Shown in pieces: positions 40,894 to 52,854 of a DNA stretch of 64,000 nt. Below the pieces are notes generated by a model that did no database searches, was not told the origin of the DNA, and saw only the letters and a list, made by a program, of their open reading frames with translations. Origin of the DNA: Phoma sp. XZ068 (lineage: Eukaryota; Ascomycota; Dothideomycetes; Pleosporales; Didymellaceae); NCBI GenBank assembly GCA_004835665.1, contig RBKR01000011.1:1-64000 (forward strand), written 5' to 3'. The number at the start of each line of letters is the position of its first letter. Within the stretch, counting starts at the first letter, position 1. Position numbers and translations under genes: made by a program.

Positions 40894-41250
40894 ATGTACA
40901 AGAACGACGCAGGTGCTTACTCTGATCTCCATATCAAGTGCAAGCCGTGACGTGCACAAAGTCCACAAGACCATTGTCTGTGGCGGAGCAGGCTTCTTCA
41001 TGCGCGAAGTCAAATTCGGTGGACAGGTGTAGACTTCTAGACGCCGGTTGTAGAGATAGCTCAAATCGACCTGCCTGAAGATGAGCCAGAGAGGAATAAT
41101 TCTTCTTGTTCGATATTTGCATGAGGGCGAATACGATCCAGTCCTAAATCCTACTGCGACGCAGATCACGACCCTTGCTGTTGTTACACTGGCCACACAT
41201 GGGAAGACAACGTCTAAAAGCCCTCATTTCCTCATACCCGTCGTGAATTA
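40894..41250 (+). pseudogene. Broken BTB/POZ gene fragment
   Basis: Three successive frames together resemble a fungal BTB domain. Frame one has YSDLHIKC and ends at a stop at 40948. Frame two has DVHKVHKTIVC and FFMREVKFGG, ending at 41030. A third piece has AQIDLPEDEPE. A final shift gives RYLHEGEYDPV, the usual YLY-GEY end of the domain. At least two frameshifts and two stops make it a pseudogene; unusual introns are unlikely given the tiny gaps. Confidence 0.65.
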
Positions 41251-42245
41251 GGCTTTGACGGCTCTGGTATCTGTGCTTGTAGCCACAATCAACTCTGTCC
41301 ACACTACCAAGGTTAATCCAAGACCAAGACATGCTGATGCAGTTCAAAGGTCTAGCTTTGGGGAGTTTGGACGGGAATAGTAAAGAGCTAGGCTGGGTAT
41401 AAGGAACTAAATGCATACTACTACTACTACTACTACTACTTTTAGCTTGACACCCAAATCCCTTCATTTCGCACCTTCCATGTTGGACAAGCTGGTCAAC
41501 GAATTCCTCAAACATAGAGCTGTCAGTTGACCCCTAGAATACACGAGCAGACGCCATCCCAGCTTGTCTACGTGGACGGGATGCTTCGACTTTAAGTCAG
41601 AAAAACTACGCAGGTAGTAGTCACGGAGTTCTGAGTTTCGCTCTTTTCGATCTAACGCATCGCTTTCTGGGTCCAGCTTATTGATGCTGGAGCTTGACTC
41701 ACTGCAGAGATGCTAACAGGAATGTAGAACTCGTCATATAAGAAGACAATCACCTCACCTTGATACATAGCAGGGCTCCTCCAACAGCTTATCTCTCAGA
41801 GTATCAAGTATCACCGATTGTTTGCGTCGAAATTGTCCGCCTCTATTAGGAAGTGCGTTCGTTGAGCCCAAGTAGCGCAGGTTGGATCGTATTATACTAC
41901 AAGTATCGTACCATGCCCGTACACCCAACGCTCGGATTCACCCGACGCCCACTTTTTACGAGTAAAAACAGCAAACAATTGAAACTCAAAGCTCTTCTCC
42001 ACATGCCGACTGAGGTGCAATAATACCGTCATATATGACTCTGTAAGCCATGAATGTCTACACCAGATCCCAACGCCTACTGCAAGTATTTTATTCTGCA
42101 GTCTCGCGTTGTAGCTGCAGCGCCTCGCTGGACACAGTCGATACAAAGACCAATTTCAGTCCTTAATGAGTTTATCCTGTAACTGCGGGCCGCCCTGTAA
42201 TTGGGTTCTGAGTGCCATCGATAGCTGCACGGTGTCTGTTGGTTA
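41251..42245. other. Intergenic region with TAC microsatellite
   Basis: No credible gene. A (TAC)8 microsatellite lies at about 41416-41440. The remainder is nondescript. Confidence 0.6.
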
Positions 42246-43107
42246 CTACGAGGGAGGGTTGGGTTCGCTTAATCTGTCTATTCTCTCCAGAATATGCGTC
42301 AGTGACATACTATGCAGCTGCCGTGGCTGCAGTGCTTCTGATTGAAGAAGGTCCATGTAGGCAAGACTGCGTTTCCCTGACCACGCACATGAGCATTGGG
42401 TGTCATTATAGCCGCCAATGGTAGCTCCTTCAATTAGCAACTGTGTTATTTGGGAGCGGAACAGGCTCCGGCGCTCTTCCAGCGGGTCTGAACCCAAATA
42501 TCAGTGTCTTATCACTTGTAGGCGTTGATATACATAGAAACATACAGCATATTCTCAACAAGACGCTCAGGTCAAGCCCAATATCCTGTTCCACAAGCGC
42601 TAGATACGATTCCTCGTGACAGAATATCATTTCCAAGGTGACTCGACCGAAGGCTTTAAAATTGTCCAGTAGGTACGAAGCCGCCATGAGTCGTGCAAGC
42701 TCAATTAGATCTTTTGACTTTGTCTGATTCAACCAAAGTGTGCTGGTATGCTGCAGCACGTTTCCACAGTCGAACTTATCTGCTGCAACCGCGATGTGCA
42801 AAATCAAGTCCGGCTCGATCTCCTCGGGAACAATGCGGAAGTGCATCAAATCACAAATTATCTTCATCGCGCCTGCGTTGTCCTCCGGCAAGGACACTTC
42901 CCTAATACCACTGCTCGCGTCAACAAGGTTTTGACCCTCGCGGAAATGCGGACCAAACATGTTGCGAAAGACCTTCGAGGCATTCATGAGCGATATGGAT
43001 GATACTCGAAGTCGTTTTTCTTCGGGACCGACTACCAAAATGACATCGCCGTCGTCAGCAATGTCCACAGTTGAGGTTAAGGACTGCTCGTCCCACGTTG
43101 CTGGCAT
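42246..43107 (-). CDS. BTB/POZ-domain protein
   Basis: Two exons, 42546-43107 and 42246-42487, give 267 aa; the intron has GTATGT donor and TTCAG acceptor. Residues about 14-125 form a BTB fold starting with DIADDGDVILVVGPEEKRLR, then SSISLMNASKVFRNMFGPHF and SLPEDNAGAMKIICDLMHF. A helical tail with AVAADKFDCGNVL and LARLMAASYLLDNFKAF follows, the usual BTB-BACK-like continuation in ascomycete-expanded BTB proteins. These act as dimerisation or Cullin-3 adaptor modules, but individual functions are unknown. It is a different subfamily from the broken BTB copy nearby, so it is not its parent. Confidence 0.88.
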
Positions 43108-45621
43108 GTTTCAAGCTTATAGTGTAGGTACTGGACAGAGATTCGTTCCGGAAAGGTGGTTGAGAAGTTATTCCGAGAGGAACAAACCTGCAAGGTGCGC
43201 AAAGGCCTGGCTTATAGCATCCTGTGGGTACATTTACGCTAGTATTAGTGTTTGCATGAATGACTTCTGTCTAAGGGAGACACCGCTTGATCCTCTCCGG
43301 AATTCAACCTGTGACCATCCTCTTTGCAGGAACCTCTACACCAATTCAGTTGACTGAGGCTTTACTTTGATGCTGAACAGTCTAGAACAATCTTTTCCAG
43401 AATTCTCTTAAGTTTTTGAACGCATATGAGACCAAACCGACAGTACACTTAGTCTAGACGCAGGATCATAAGGACATTCCATCGACTTGGGATGATGCGA
43501 GCACAATACAGGGTCCATGTTACACGATGCCCCTGCTTGTAAGATTAGCTCTTCTCTGCATTTGTATTGGTTTAATGTCCTTCTAAACAACTCTCAACTA
43601 CGTGACCGGAAATTGAATCGATCAGGTACTTGGGCCGATCACCTGTGGTATCCTAGACCACATTTCCTGTACTGCCTGTAGCGATGCCTCAACAACCTGG
43701 TCTTGAATCGCATTCTTGTGAAGACAAAGTTTTCATCAGCATCTAAACTGTACGAACTAATGCATCATTACGCCAACAGCGCTCTGCTACCTTCTTTGGC
43801 GTTCCTCAAAACGCTCAGCAACTGACGCGACAAGTCAGAACAGCTCCGCGCCGCGAGACCCACCACGACCTATCACAGCTCTTTAGAATTGCTAAAGCAG
43901 GCAACCTGTTTACTTAGTAACTGTGAGGACTTTGAGGGAATAATGACATTCCTTCCCAGTTTTATTGGCCACAGGCACTCGCTGAGAAGAGTCTCTGAGA
44001 TGATGTTTGTTTGTAATGAGCACACTTGGGATCAATCAAATCTACCCAAATCCTCACTCCGAGTCAATTGGATTTGCTAAGCAGCGAAGTAGCAATTGAT
44101 CAAGTGGATTTGAAAGCTTAAGAGTGAATCTATTTGACAAGTTGCAGGTACATCTTTTGGTTTAGACTAGAAATCTCGTTGTTGTACTGTAAACACTAAA
44201 TTCAAGCGTCCTATGTGCATATGTTATGGCTGCCTTTGACGCTGTGGTTGCTTCTACTGTTGCTAGCTACGAATCTATCAGCTGCAGCTCCTATAACCAC
44301 TATACCCTATGCTACCGGTGGTGCTATCAAGTAGATTGAAAACAGGTTCTTGATTAGCCCCAACTTCTTAAAGAGGTAGTCCGAGGAAACCTGGAAGCGT
44401 GGAAGGCAATCAAATTTTTAAGATTTTATTCTATAGACCTGTGCTTTTACATCTAGATAGCAAGGGAATCTGCCCTAACACCTCTAGGCTATGCAAATCT
44501 ATATTCTAACCTTGTTTAACAACCAGGTAAACATATCAACTCAGACTATCTTGGTGGCCTGGGTTATGCGTCAAGAGCAAAACAGGATCCAGTAATCTTT
44601 CCTGCCCATTACTATAAGCAGGCGTAAAAGGCTTATAATATCAAAGACAAGGCCTGAGCATCTTACAACTGGGATAGATCTAAGTGCCGCAGACACGAAC
44701 GCTAGAGGGGAGATCCGTTTAGCGTTATACCGTATCCTCCCCAGATAACGTGCATGCACGTTATGTGGATTCATCGCGGGAAAGATATAATTGAAAGAAA
44801 AGTAATTGGCACTATCGTCGACGAAATACTGTCCTCTCCACTGGAGGAGCTTTGCTCGGGTTAAGCCAGCGAATAAGATTACCTTCCAACGGTAGAAACG
44901 TGCCGCTAGAACAGCCGCTGCCTGCCCAATTGCTCGAGTGCCAATGACTTCTTATCGCTTTCTTTTCCTCGCGCAACTGAAATGTGCCGCGTTTCTTAGT
45001 AGTGGGCGATGGTGCGGTATTGAACCACATGGCCGTATTTTTCGGTCAACGCAAATCCACCATCGTTCCAAGACTCCCTGCAGATACTGTTCATTTAACT
45101 ATGTAGCACGTACAAACCATTGAAATTGAGCCTTGGTGTCTAGGTCTAGTCCGTGGCCCGAAGACTGCGAGACCAACAAAACGAAGATAAGGTGCAAGTT
45201 ACACTTGTAATTACAGGTCATCCATCGTCACGCAGCGACGCGGGTCCTCCCCAACTACTGAGGGTCATGCGCAGACTCTGTACGCCGCCTACACGTCCAG
45301 CTTTGCAGATACGCTCATCACTATAGCAGAAGTATAGTCGGCTCCAGACTACAAGATGGGTGAGCTCGTTTTACATTGTGATTTTCTTTGAATAGGTGTA
45401 TAGGATACTACGTTAATGTGCGGCTATAGTGCCTGAGTTACAGCAGAATATCACGTCTACTCTACTGAAGTGTCTATACCCTCACATGTCGTAAGGGCGG
45501 TCGAGCGCCCTTCTCATTTCGCTTATCACCCGCACGGGCGCAGTGCTTGGCGACTTACTCATAGTCTGAACTCTCAATATCTACTTTGGCTTATCGCTCT
45601 TCCCTAATTATTCGGTTTGTT
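43108..45621. other. Gene-poor degraded interval
   Basis: About 2.5 kb with only short frames. Composition turns AT-rich around 44100-44650, with frequent stops in every frame, as in decayed repeats. Nothing could be assigned to a family. Confidence 0.6.
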
Positions 45622-47016
45622 ATGTCTTCGACGTTGGCATGCAAGCCATCCACATGTTTTCCCATAACGTGCAGCTCGGATGGCTGCCACGGCCTGGTTC
45701 GCAACGCTACCCCACCCTTATCCGGACCTGCAAACACCGATTTCAACACCAAGAAGTTCTGCTCACGGCGATGTTCCGAGCAACAATGGATAGGCTTATT
45801 CACTTGTTGGGTCAGCGGCTGTTTCTACATGGTTGCCAAGGAAGCGGGAAAGACAACAGCAGAACCGCCCAACTTCGATATCCTCAAGTATTGCACTTTA
45901 AAGTGTGCACGACAGCACTATGAGGAGGCTCCTCTCAAGGCCTCACTTCCTACATCAACGTGTACCGTCTGCGCTGAAGACAAGCTTCTCAGCTCATTCA
46001 TTCACGTCGTCCAACCCGCCCAATACGATGAAGATGGCTGGCTGGCTAGAACCAACATGCCTCTGCCCGAATACTGCCGAGGCCACCTCATGCCCGAGCA
46101 TTCTGGGCTCAAGACCGGGATCTGCATATCCTGCATCTCGCGATTTTTCGAAGTGCAGTTCGAGACCGACGGTGTTATGGGTTTGTGGGGTGGGCGTTGC
46201 ATCAGCAGCGATTGCAACTACATTCCCTACACCTATGGGCCGGAACACGAGGACTGGCGGGTATACGGGTACTACTATCTCCCAGAACGGCTGCAGCCTC
46301 TGTACCAGCAGGACGCTCTCGAATTCTGGGTCGAGGTATACATGAGACAATGGGAGTGCCCTGCCTGTCCTATCGAGGGGTTTTACATCGAGCTAGAAGG
46401 TATTCAGAGGCGGGGGTACCCGCAGGTTCACTGCTATGGCTGCGAAACTCGCTTTTGCTTTGTCTGTAGGGTGCCCTGGCATGAGGGCGATACGTGTGCA
46501 CAATACCGCGCACAAGATCCAGCAGCGTGTGACGAGACTGACAGGCAGGTCCTTGCGCTGATGGCTGCGGCTGGGGCAAAACGCTGTTCCTTTTGTCAGT
46601 GGGTAACGATCAAAGATTTCGGATGCAATCATGTCAAGTGTGGGAACTGCAAGACATTTTTTGACTGGGGCATGGCAGAGAATATCGTGTCCCTTGGAGC
46701 TGATGGCAGAGATGAAGAGGTCGTTTGGGAGGGCGATTGTGCTTACCAGTCCGACCATGATAACATCCCGAGTAATGACCATGTTTCGAATTTCCCAGCT
46801 ATTTGCGAAATGGACCAGGTTATTTCTGTGCACAAGGCTTCTGAGAAGCGTGCTACGGCAAAGCGAATGACGCGTTTGTGGTTTGAGCAAAACCTGGAAA
46901 CGTTGTTTGCAGGTTCGACAAAGAGGAGGTTCATGGAGATATGTTTCGCGTTGTCTGACTGTAAATTCCAAGATTGGGGGGGGATTTATCCTGAATTAGA
47001 TGATGAAGTTGAGTAA
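45622..47016 (+). CDS. RBR-like (RING-IBR-RING) zinc protein
   Basis: Single exon, 464 aa from the ATG at 45622. Residues 1-110 have extra Cys pairs (FCSRRCSEQQW, YCTLKC). A RING1-like segment spans about 114-198 (CTVCAEDK ... CISSDC). The IBR spans about 246-292 (CPAC ... CYGCETRFCFVC ... HEGDTC). RING2-like residues run 322-343: CSFC, then GCNHVKCGNC with Cys335 at the catalytic thioester position of RBR ligases. The second zinc site of RING2, usually FCWxC, reads FFDWG here and is missing. RBR proteins transfer ubiquitin via the RING2 cysteine; Cys335 suggests activity, the lost zinc site argues for divergence. Substrates are unknown. Confidence 0.82.
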   Translation: MSSTLACKPSTCFPITCSSDGCHGLVRNATPPLSGPANTDFNTKKFCSRRCSEQQWIGLFTCWVSGCFYMVAKEAGKTTAEPPNFDILKYCTLKCARQHYEEAPLKASLPTSTCTVCAEDKLLSSFIHVVQPAQYDEDGWLARTNMPLPEYCRGHLMPEHSGLKTGICISCISRFFEVQFETDGVMGLWGGRCISSDCNYIPYTYGPEHEDWRVYGYYYLPERLQPLYQQDALEFWVEVYMRQWECPACPIEGFYIELEGIQRRGYPQVHCYGCETRFCFVCRVPWHEGDTCAQYRAQDPAACDETDRQVLALMAAAGAKRCSFCQWVTIKDFGCNHVKCGNCKTFFDWGMAENIVSLGADGRDEEVVWEGDCAYQSDHDNIPSNDHVSNFPAICEMDQVISVHKASEKRATAKRMTRLWFEQNLETLFAGSTKRRFMEICFALSDCKFQDWGGIYPELDDEVE

Positions 47017-47135
47017 AGTATCTGTCCCCGAGTCATCGCGCATGCTGTTCAGGGAGGATTGAAATTTCTTAAATCAAGATTTGTAAATAATTAGAAAAAC
47101 TGGATGACTAATGGAGAATACCCAGTTGCACTATG

Positions 47136-48275
47136 TCATCTCTCAACTACCCGGATGCCGCCACAAGTCTCTGCTGAAGCGAAAACTGCATCCATGAACT
47201 TATGTCTCTGAACTGCGTCCGAGAAAGTTGGATGCGCACAACCATCCGCAAAATTCTCGTAGAGGCGGCCAATGTTCTGCGCAGCGAGCGGCAGATTCAA
47301 ACTCTTGTGAGGTTCCACGACCTCAATTCTGCCCGTTACGTGGTCCTTCAGTCTGATTTGATAATCCTCTGCCCCAAGATTTAGCATAATCGAGCTTCCA
47401 GTCAGGCGGATCTGGCCCTTGTCCCCGATGATATCCCACACTAGCCCTTCTCCTTCTACAAATGCATCGCCGCCACGGAAGTTGTACGTATACTTGAGGC
47501 CCGAGCTCATTACACCCTGCAAGCTTGCAAAGTCATCCGCAGTCTTTACCACGTTGGTTTCGACTGTTTTGTCTCCATCAAGAATGCTGACACACGGCCA
47601 GGTCGTCTTGAGCTGACTCGATACACTTATTGGTTCGCCAAATAGCTGGCTCAACGGGTCGAACGTATGGCCAACGTAAATTGTGAGCATTACCTGTCCC
47701 TTCGCGCCTTGCGCCACACGATCTTTGAAGTATTTATACCGCTGGACAATCTGTGTACCCGTCTCTCCAGTGGTTGCAGATCCTGATATCTGCGTGACAA
47801 GAGGTGTACCGATTCTGCCACTGTCGATGAGGTCCCGCAAAGTGGCTTGGATGTGCGAAACGCGCCCCTGTAACCCAATGATTGTCCGCACGCCTTTTCT
47901 TTCTGCTAGTGCCTCCAACTCTTCGGCCTCTTCGGTTGAGACGCCAAGGGGCCATTCCACATAGACGTCCTTGCCTGCTTCGATGGCCGGCTTGATGAGC
48001 TTGTAGTGCGAGAAGACTGCCACGGCGCACACCACAAGATCAACGCCATCAGCTGCGCACATGGCCTGCACCGAATCAAAGGCCTGGGCTGACTCGAATC
48101 CGTACTGTTGGCTGGCTTGACGACTAGCCTGTACCGACGAGTTACAAATTGCTGTGACTTTATACTTCGCGGTAGTCTGGAGGTAAGGCAGATGTGCTAT
48201 CGCTGCCCATCCACCGCTGGTAGAGAGTCCGATGATCCCGACACGGATAGGCTGTTTATGCAAATTGAGAGCCAT
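47136..48275 (-). CDS. Gal80-like Gfo/Idh/MocA oxidoreductase family protein
   Basis: Single exon, 379 aa, ATG at 48275. The N-terminal Rossmann fold has VGIIGLSTSGGWAAIAHLPY (12-31), then the second strand VTAICNSS and DLVVCAVAV. The canonical EKP catalytic motif of Gfo/Idh/MocA enzymes is EWP (107-109), as in Gal80-type members, which bind NAD(P) but often serve as regulators rather than enzymes. The C-terminal beta-sheet domain includes FRGGDAFVEGEGLVWDIIG. In filamentous fungi many Gal80-like paralogues have no link to galactose. It shares a 785-base divergent promoter with the C2H2 regulator. Confidence 0.9.
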   Translation of the reverse strand: MALNLHKQPIRVGIIGLSTSGGWAAIAHLPYLQTTAKYKVTAICNSSVQASRQASQQYGFESAQAFDSVQAMCAADGVDLVVCAVAVFSHYKLIKPAIEAGKDVYVEWPLGVSTEEAEELEALAERKGVRTIIGLQGRVSHIQATLRDLIDSGRIGTPLVTQISGSATTGETGTQIVQRYKYFKDRVAQGAKGQVMLTIYVGHTFDPLSQLFGEPISVSSQLKTTWPCVSILDGDKTVETNVVKTADDFASLQGVMSSGLKYTYNFRGGDAFVEGEGLVWDIIGDKGQIRLTGSSIMLNLGAEDYQIRLKDHVTGRIEVVEPHKSLNLPLAAQNIGRLYENFADGCAHPTFSDAVQRHKFMDAVFASAETCGGIRVVER

Positions 48276-49060
48276 GTCTGAAGTTCTTGCAAAGGTTGGA
48301 ATGGCGTGGTGTAGTAGATGTCAATAAGGCTATTGAGATTCTTTGAACGAAAAAGATATTAGACCTTATTTATATACCAACCCTTACTATCATTTTTTAA
48401 AAATGGCAGCAATTTGTCCTAATGTAGTGGCCGCAATGACGTAAAAACATTTCGACCCCAACAATATTTACCCCGTTGATACCCACCCAAGCGATATCTA
48501 CCGCAACAAGCCAAGATTGAATTATAACCAAGCTGGCGTTATGGCACCAGTACTACAATGCGAGCTTGACAAATATGCGGGCGCAACTGCTCCTTCAAGC
48601 TGGTGAGCAAGACGTGGCCTGTCGCATCGCCCTGCTCAAGCAGCACGCACCGTGTCACTCAATTCGCTCTTTCCTTCCCCTTGCTTAGGGGTGCTATGCG
48701 CGCGCAGGTGAACTCTGGATCTCGGATGGGTGGGTCATGATCACGTTATGTTGAATAGTCAGCATGAACCAAGGACGTACAGCGTTATTTTATCTTGTAA
48801 TGTTCATACACAGATGGCGGCGCAGGCGGGAACATGGCAGGCACGTGACAAGCAGCCCACCAATCAGCGCTGAACGGGCGCCATGATTCGACACAGCTCC
48901 AAGCGGCAAAGTTTCGCCCCACCAGTAGGCCTGGAACGTACGTTCCCACCCGTTCCGATCAACAATCACTGTTGTGGTAAGCACGTAAGATCTTGGGACT
49001 TAGTTTAAGAATTCCCTTGAGGCTCCACAAACTGTCCTTCCTCGCTATTCCATTGACGAC
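48276..49060. promoter_or_regulatory. Divergent promoter, Gal80-like gene and C2H2 regulator
   Basis: 785 bases with no gene. The sequence AATATTTACCCC lies at 48463-48474, that is GGGGTAAATATT read toward the Gal80-like gene, about 190 bases upstream of its start. The same 12 bases occur before the SnoaL-like gene. Confidence 0.55.
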
Positions 49061-51735
49061 ATGGTTCGGGGAAGACCTCGGAAACCTGTCTCTCCTTGTC
49101 GATTTTGCAATCTCACTTTTAAGCGGGCGGAGCACCTAACACGACACGAGCGAATTCGCAAGTCTCAGCGTAAGCAGCATTGAGAGGTGTCCCTGCTGAC
49201 GAGCCAAAAAAGACACTCAAGAAAAACCATTCAGATGCGAATGCGGACAGGCTTTTTCACGGAAGTACGGCTTCAACATGTGCAACAGATCGCAAACATA
49301 ACTGAAGACGACATAGAGACCTGCTTATGCGGCATGCGAGGCTCTCACACCCCGACGTCGAGGAAAGATGCCCAAATAATGTCGAGAGCTCATTGGCTGA
49401 AAACAACGTACAAGAGCAGAGAACGCCAGCAAGGACCACGCGATCGTCAGCATCAAGGTCTGCCCGTCGAAGTCAACATCAAAACAGTATACAACGGTCT
49501 CAGTCCACACCTGGCTTCGCAGATATCGCCACGAACACATCAGATATCCCACATGAGTTATCAGGCATCCATGCTCCATTGTCAGCCCAAACGATCCCTG
49601 TTGCTGACAACACGCAGCTCGGCGATGGAGTTCAAAGCTTGACAGATGTCACAAACCACTTCCATGATCAATCCAACTTCACCATTTCACCACAACATTT
49701 TGGGAATTCTACTCTTGGGGCACTCAATGATGTCGACTTCCTTTGGGATTGGGATCTCAGTGCACATGATTTCTTGCCAGCAACCTTTTTCGATTCTGAG
49801 CAGCGCCTCTCAGACCTTTGGCGATCGGACGCACCCCAGGCTAGGTCTAGCTTGGATCTTTCAACGTCTCCAGAAGGCGTATCTGCGATGCACGATGTTG
49901 GTGTTCAGCAGTCTGCGATTACACTGCCGTTATACGAACGACTACCGCCTCTTGAGCCAGACTATGAGTTGTCCAATGACGAGAGGCTACCAATACAAGA
50001 TCTTCGACCTGGCACAATGGCGGATGCGCAACCAAGTTTGGCCCCTATTTCACCTTGGAACATCTCCAAACAAGCATACAAACGTACTTGTGACGCCTTC
50101 CTCCCGTTCGTACAACTTGTTGATGATACTTTCTCTTTCCCCTCCAGACGTACGCTCTCACGCTTCATCGAGGCATACTTTCAAGAGTTTCACCAACATC
50201 TTCCCTTTCTTCACGTACCAACGACGATAGTCAGCTCTTTGGCGCCTGAGTTGGTGCTTGCCATTGCCGCTGCAGGAGGTTGCTATCGTTTCGAAGACAA
50301 GAAATGGTACGCTTTATATGGTGCATCGAAAGCGATAATCATGCACAAGATCACTATGCAGCAACGGTCGTACAATACTAGACACACGCCCTTCGTACCA
50401 CACCTTTCTGCCAGCGTGGCGTCCATGGGTTGTACCTTCGCTCCTGACTTAACAGAGTCAGAGACCGATGGCTCGCAGCCAGAGACAACAGTCACACGTG
50501 CTAGAAACCGAGATAAATTGCAAACCATGCAGGCTCTTACGATCAACACGGCTTTAGCATCCTGGTCAGAGAAACCCATATCTCAAGAAGCCCTAGTGCT
50601 TTCCAGTCAGTTAGCGATGCTGGTTCGAGAAGGTGGCATATCGACAGAGGACCAGATAGCCGAGGGAACAGAGTGGCTGGAATGGATAGATCACGAAGAA
50701 CGCCGGCGTACCCTCTTTGCGGCTTATATCTTGTTCAATATGCAAAGCATTGCTTTCAACGTCCCACCAACGATTCTGAATCAAGATGTGTGGCTTTGCC
50801 TACCGCATTGCGGGTCTGAATGGGACGCAACAAGTGCGTCACGATTCATGCATCTCAGACGCGAGTATGGTCATGATGAGCGGTCATTCAAGGACGCGCT
50901 TGAGGAGATTCTACACGGTCGAAGCGTTCATGCTATCGGACCACTTTCCGCTTTCGGAAACTATGTCTTGATGGTTGGTCTTGTTCAGCAAATCTTCCTT
51001 GAAAGGCACGTGTTGCGGTCGCTCTCCCGCAAAACACTGTCTCTGGGTACCGACAACCTGACGTCGTACGAGGCAGCATTCAGGGCTTGGCACCAATCGT
51101 GGGAAGCAACCCAGGAGTCGTCGCTTGATCCGTCCTCACCAAAGGGACCTCTAGGCTTCGACGCAGCGGCCCTCTTGTGGCTTGGCTACATTCGACTAAA
51201 TGCCGATATGGGGCCACACCGTAACTTGATGTCAAGGGACCCACAAACGATTGCTTGCGCCTTGGTATCCAAGGACGTACTGCGCCTAACACGTACCCCA
51301 CACCTAGACAGGGCTGTGCTCCAGTGCATCCATGCATTAAGCAGGCCTGTACGTATCGGGATACCCTTTGTCGCCCGGATACTGGCTTCAAAGCGAAGCG
51401 TCCAGCACGCGCTCTGCAATCTTGAGTGTGCTTGCTTGTTAAGTCGGTGGCTCAATACTATTGCAGATTCTGTTGCTCAAGAGGGCATCCAGTCGTTAAG
51501 AGAGGACGAGAGAAGTCTTCTTGGGATGGTCGCAAGCTTGATCCGAGAGACAGATCTCGCTAGCATTCTCCACCAAAGCGACGACGACGCAAGAACTATA
51601 CGCCGCATGTCTGCTACGAGTGTAAGATTGTGGGCTGGCACTTTCACCAGTCCACACGTGTTCCACATTGTGGATGTTGTTGGCACAACACTCACTATCA
51701 TGGCTGACATGTTGGAAACGTCGTTACAAACATGA
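49061..51735 (+). CDS. C2H2 transcription factor with fungal-specific regulatory domain
   Basis: Three exons, 49061-49169, 49213-49264 and 49317-51735, give 859 aa. The two small 5' exons were found by joining zinc-finger halves. Finger 1 is Cys13, Cys16, His25, His29. Finger 2 is Cys45, Cys47, His60, His65, with FSRKDLLMRHARLSH across the second intron. Residues about 330-600 match the fungal transcription factor domain (FHQHLPFLHVPTT; HEERRRTLFAAYILFNMQSI). This two-finger plus regulatory-domain form binds short G/C-rich motifs in promoters. It sits between the Gal80-like and SnoaL-like genes, both of which carry GGGGTAAATATT upstream, making it the natural candidate to control them. That link is inferred. 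Confidence 0.92.
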
Positions 51736-52854
51736 TATCGCTATGATTCTGTCTCCTGGGCAGGATATCTATGTGAGATACAGGCCCAAGCCAATCGATG
51801 AAATCTACGCGATAGTTATTGGGAATTATCAACACTCGACATTGCAAATTGTATATAATTATGTCTAGAGTAGCAATAAGCCTGCAATACCGTTTTTCAT
51901 GGTCTTAACGAGCAAAAAGGCCCTTCGTCCCGGGACACAATCGCCCAAACAAGTGCGCCACGGATCAAAGTTACGCAGCCTACCTACTGGGTCAGCCCTT
52001 GACGTCTCAGGTAGTTTTCAACAGAGGTTTCGAGACACGTGATCTCTCTGTGGCGAATTCGGACACAACGTTCCCTGTGCCACGTACAGGAAACACGTTG
52101 CCCTTGGTGCATTGTACAACCATGTCGACGAGAATTACTTCGCCACCTGCTATGTTATGTAGCATGCAAAAAGAAAGGCGATCTACAAATATCTTACATA
52201 ACGTAGATCCAATATCCCGCAAGTATACGATAGTCACATGCGTGCTACAGCTACTGATGAAGTCGGTGGACATGGTGGACTGGCCAACACTCTTTGCGGT
52301 ATGGCACCCCTAGTATCAATGGCTAAGGCGATCCGAGGCTCCACAAGAACTCTTTTTGCGAAATTATCAGTGCGATGACAACCACCAGTATTCGTACTCC
52401 AGGAGCCAGTTTTGTAGCGCCAGGCTTCAGCTGCCGTAACGCATAACGAACACCTCCCCGTAGTGGCAGGGCCATGCTTGGGACGTACAGCCAAATTATC
52501 TATTTAGATCTGGATTGAATGCCCCGTTTCGATTGATCTGATATGTTCCCCTGACGGTTTATTGTGATCGGCCCCTCTTGTTGGGGTAAATATTCCGGTG
52601 GGGTAAATTTGGGGGATACTCTCTGAAATAAATAGTAGCATAATACTTATACAAAGAGATAGATATGCGATAAAGACTCAATCTTGCACTTCTTGCACTG
52701 GAAGCGCGTACATTCTCCACAGCCACGCTCGATTCCTATCACAGTCAATTGCCTTCACGCAACCTTCTTCGCATCAAGCAAAGGTAAGGTTCAGACGACC
52801 GGATCATGTTTCGAGTCACGGTTACTAAGCCTGGATGAGAAGGAACCCGTAATT
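51736..52854. other. Intergenic region upstream of the SnoaL-like gene
   Basis: No gene seen. GGGGTAAATATT lies at 52583-52594 and a second, shorter GGGGTAAAT at 52600-52608, about 250 bases before the next ATG, in the same orientation as that gene. Confidence 0.6.

Noticed and set aside
44200..44800. Possible transposase remnant
   Set aside because: Translated fragments are too short and stop-rich to assign to any transposase family.
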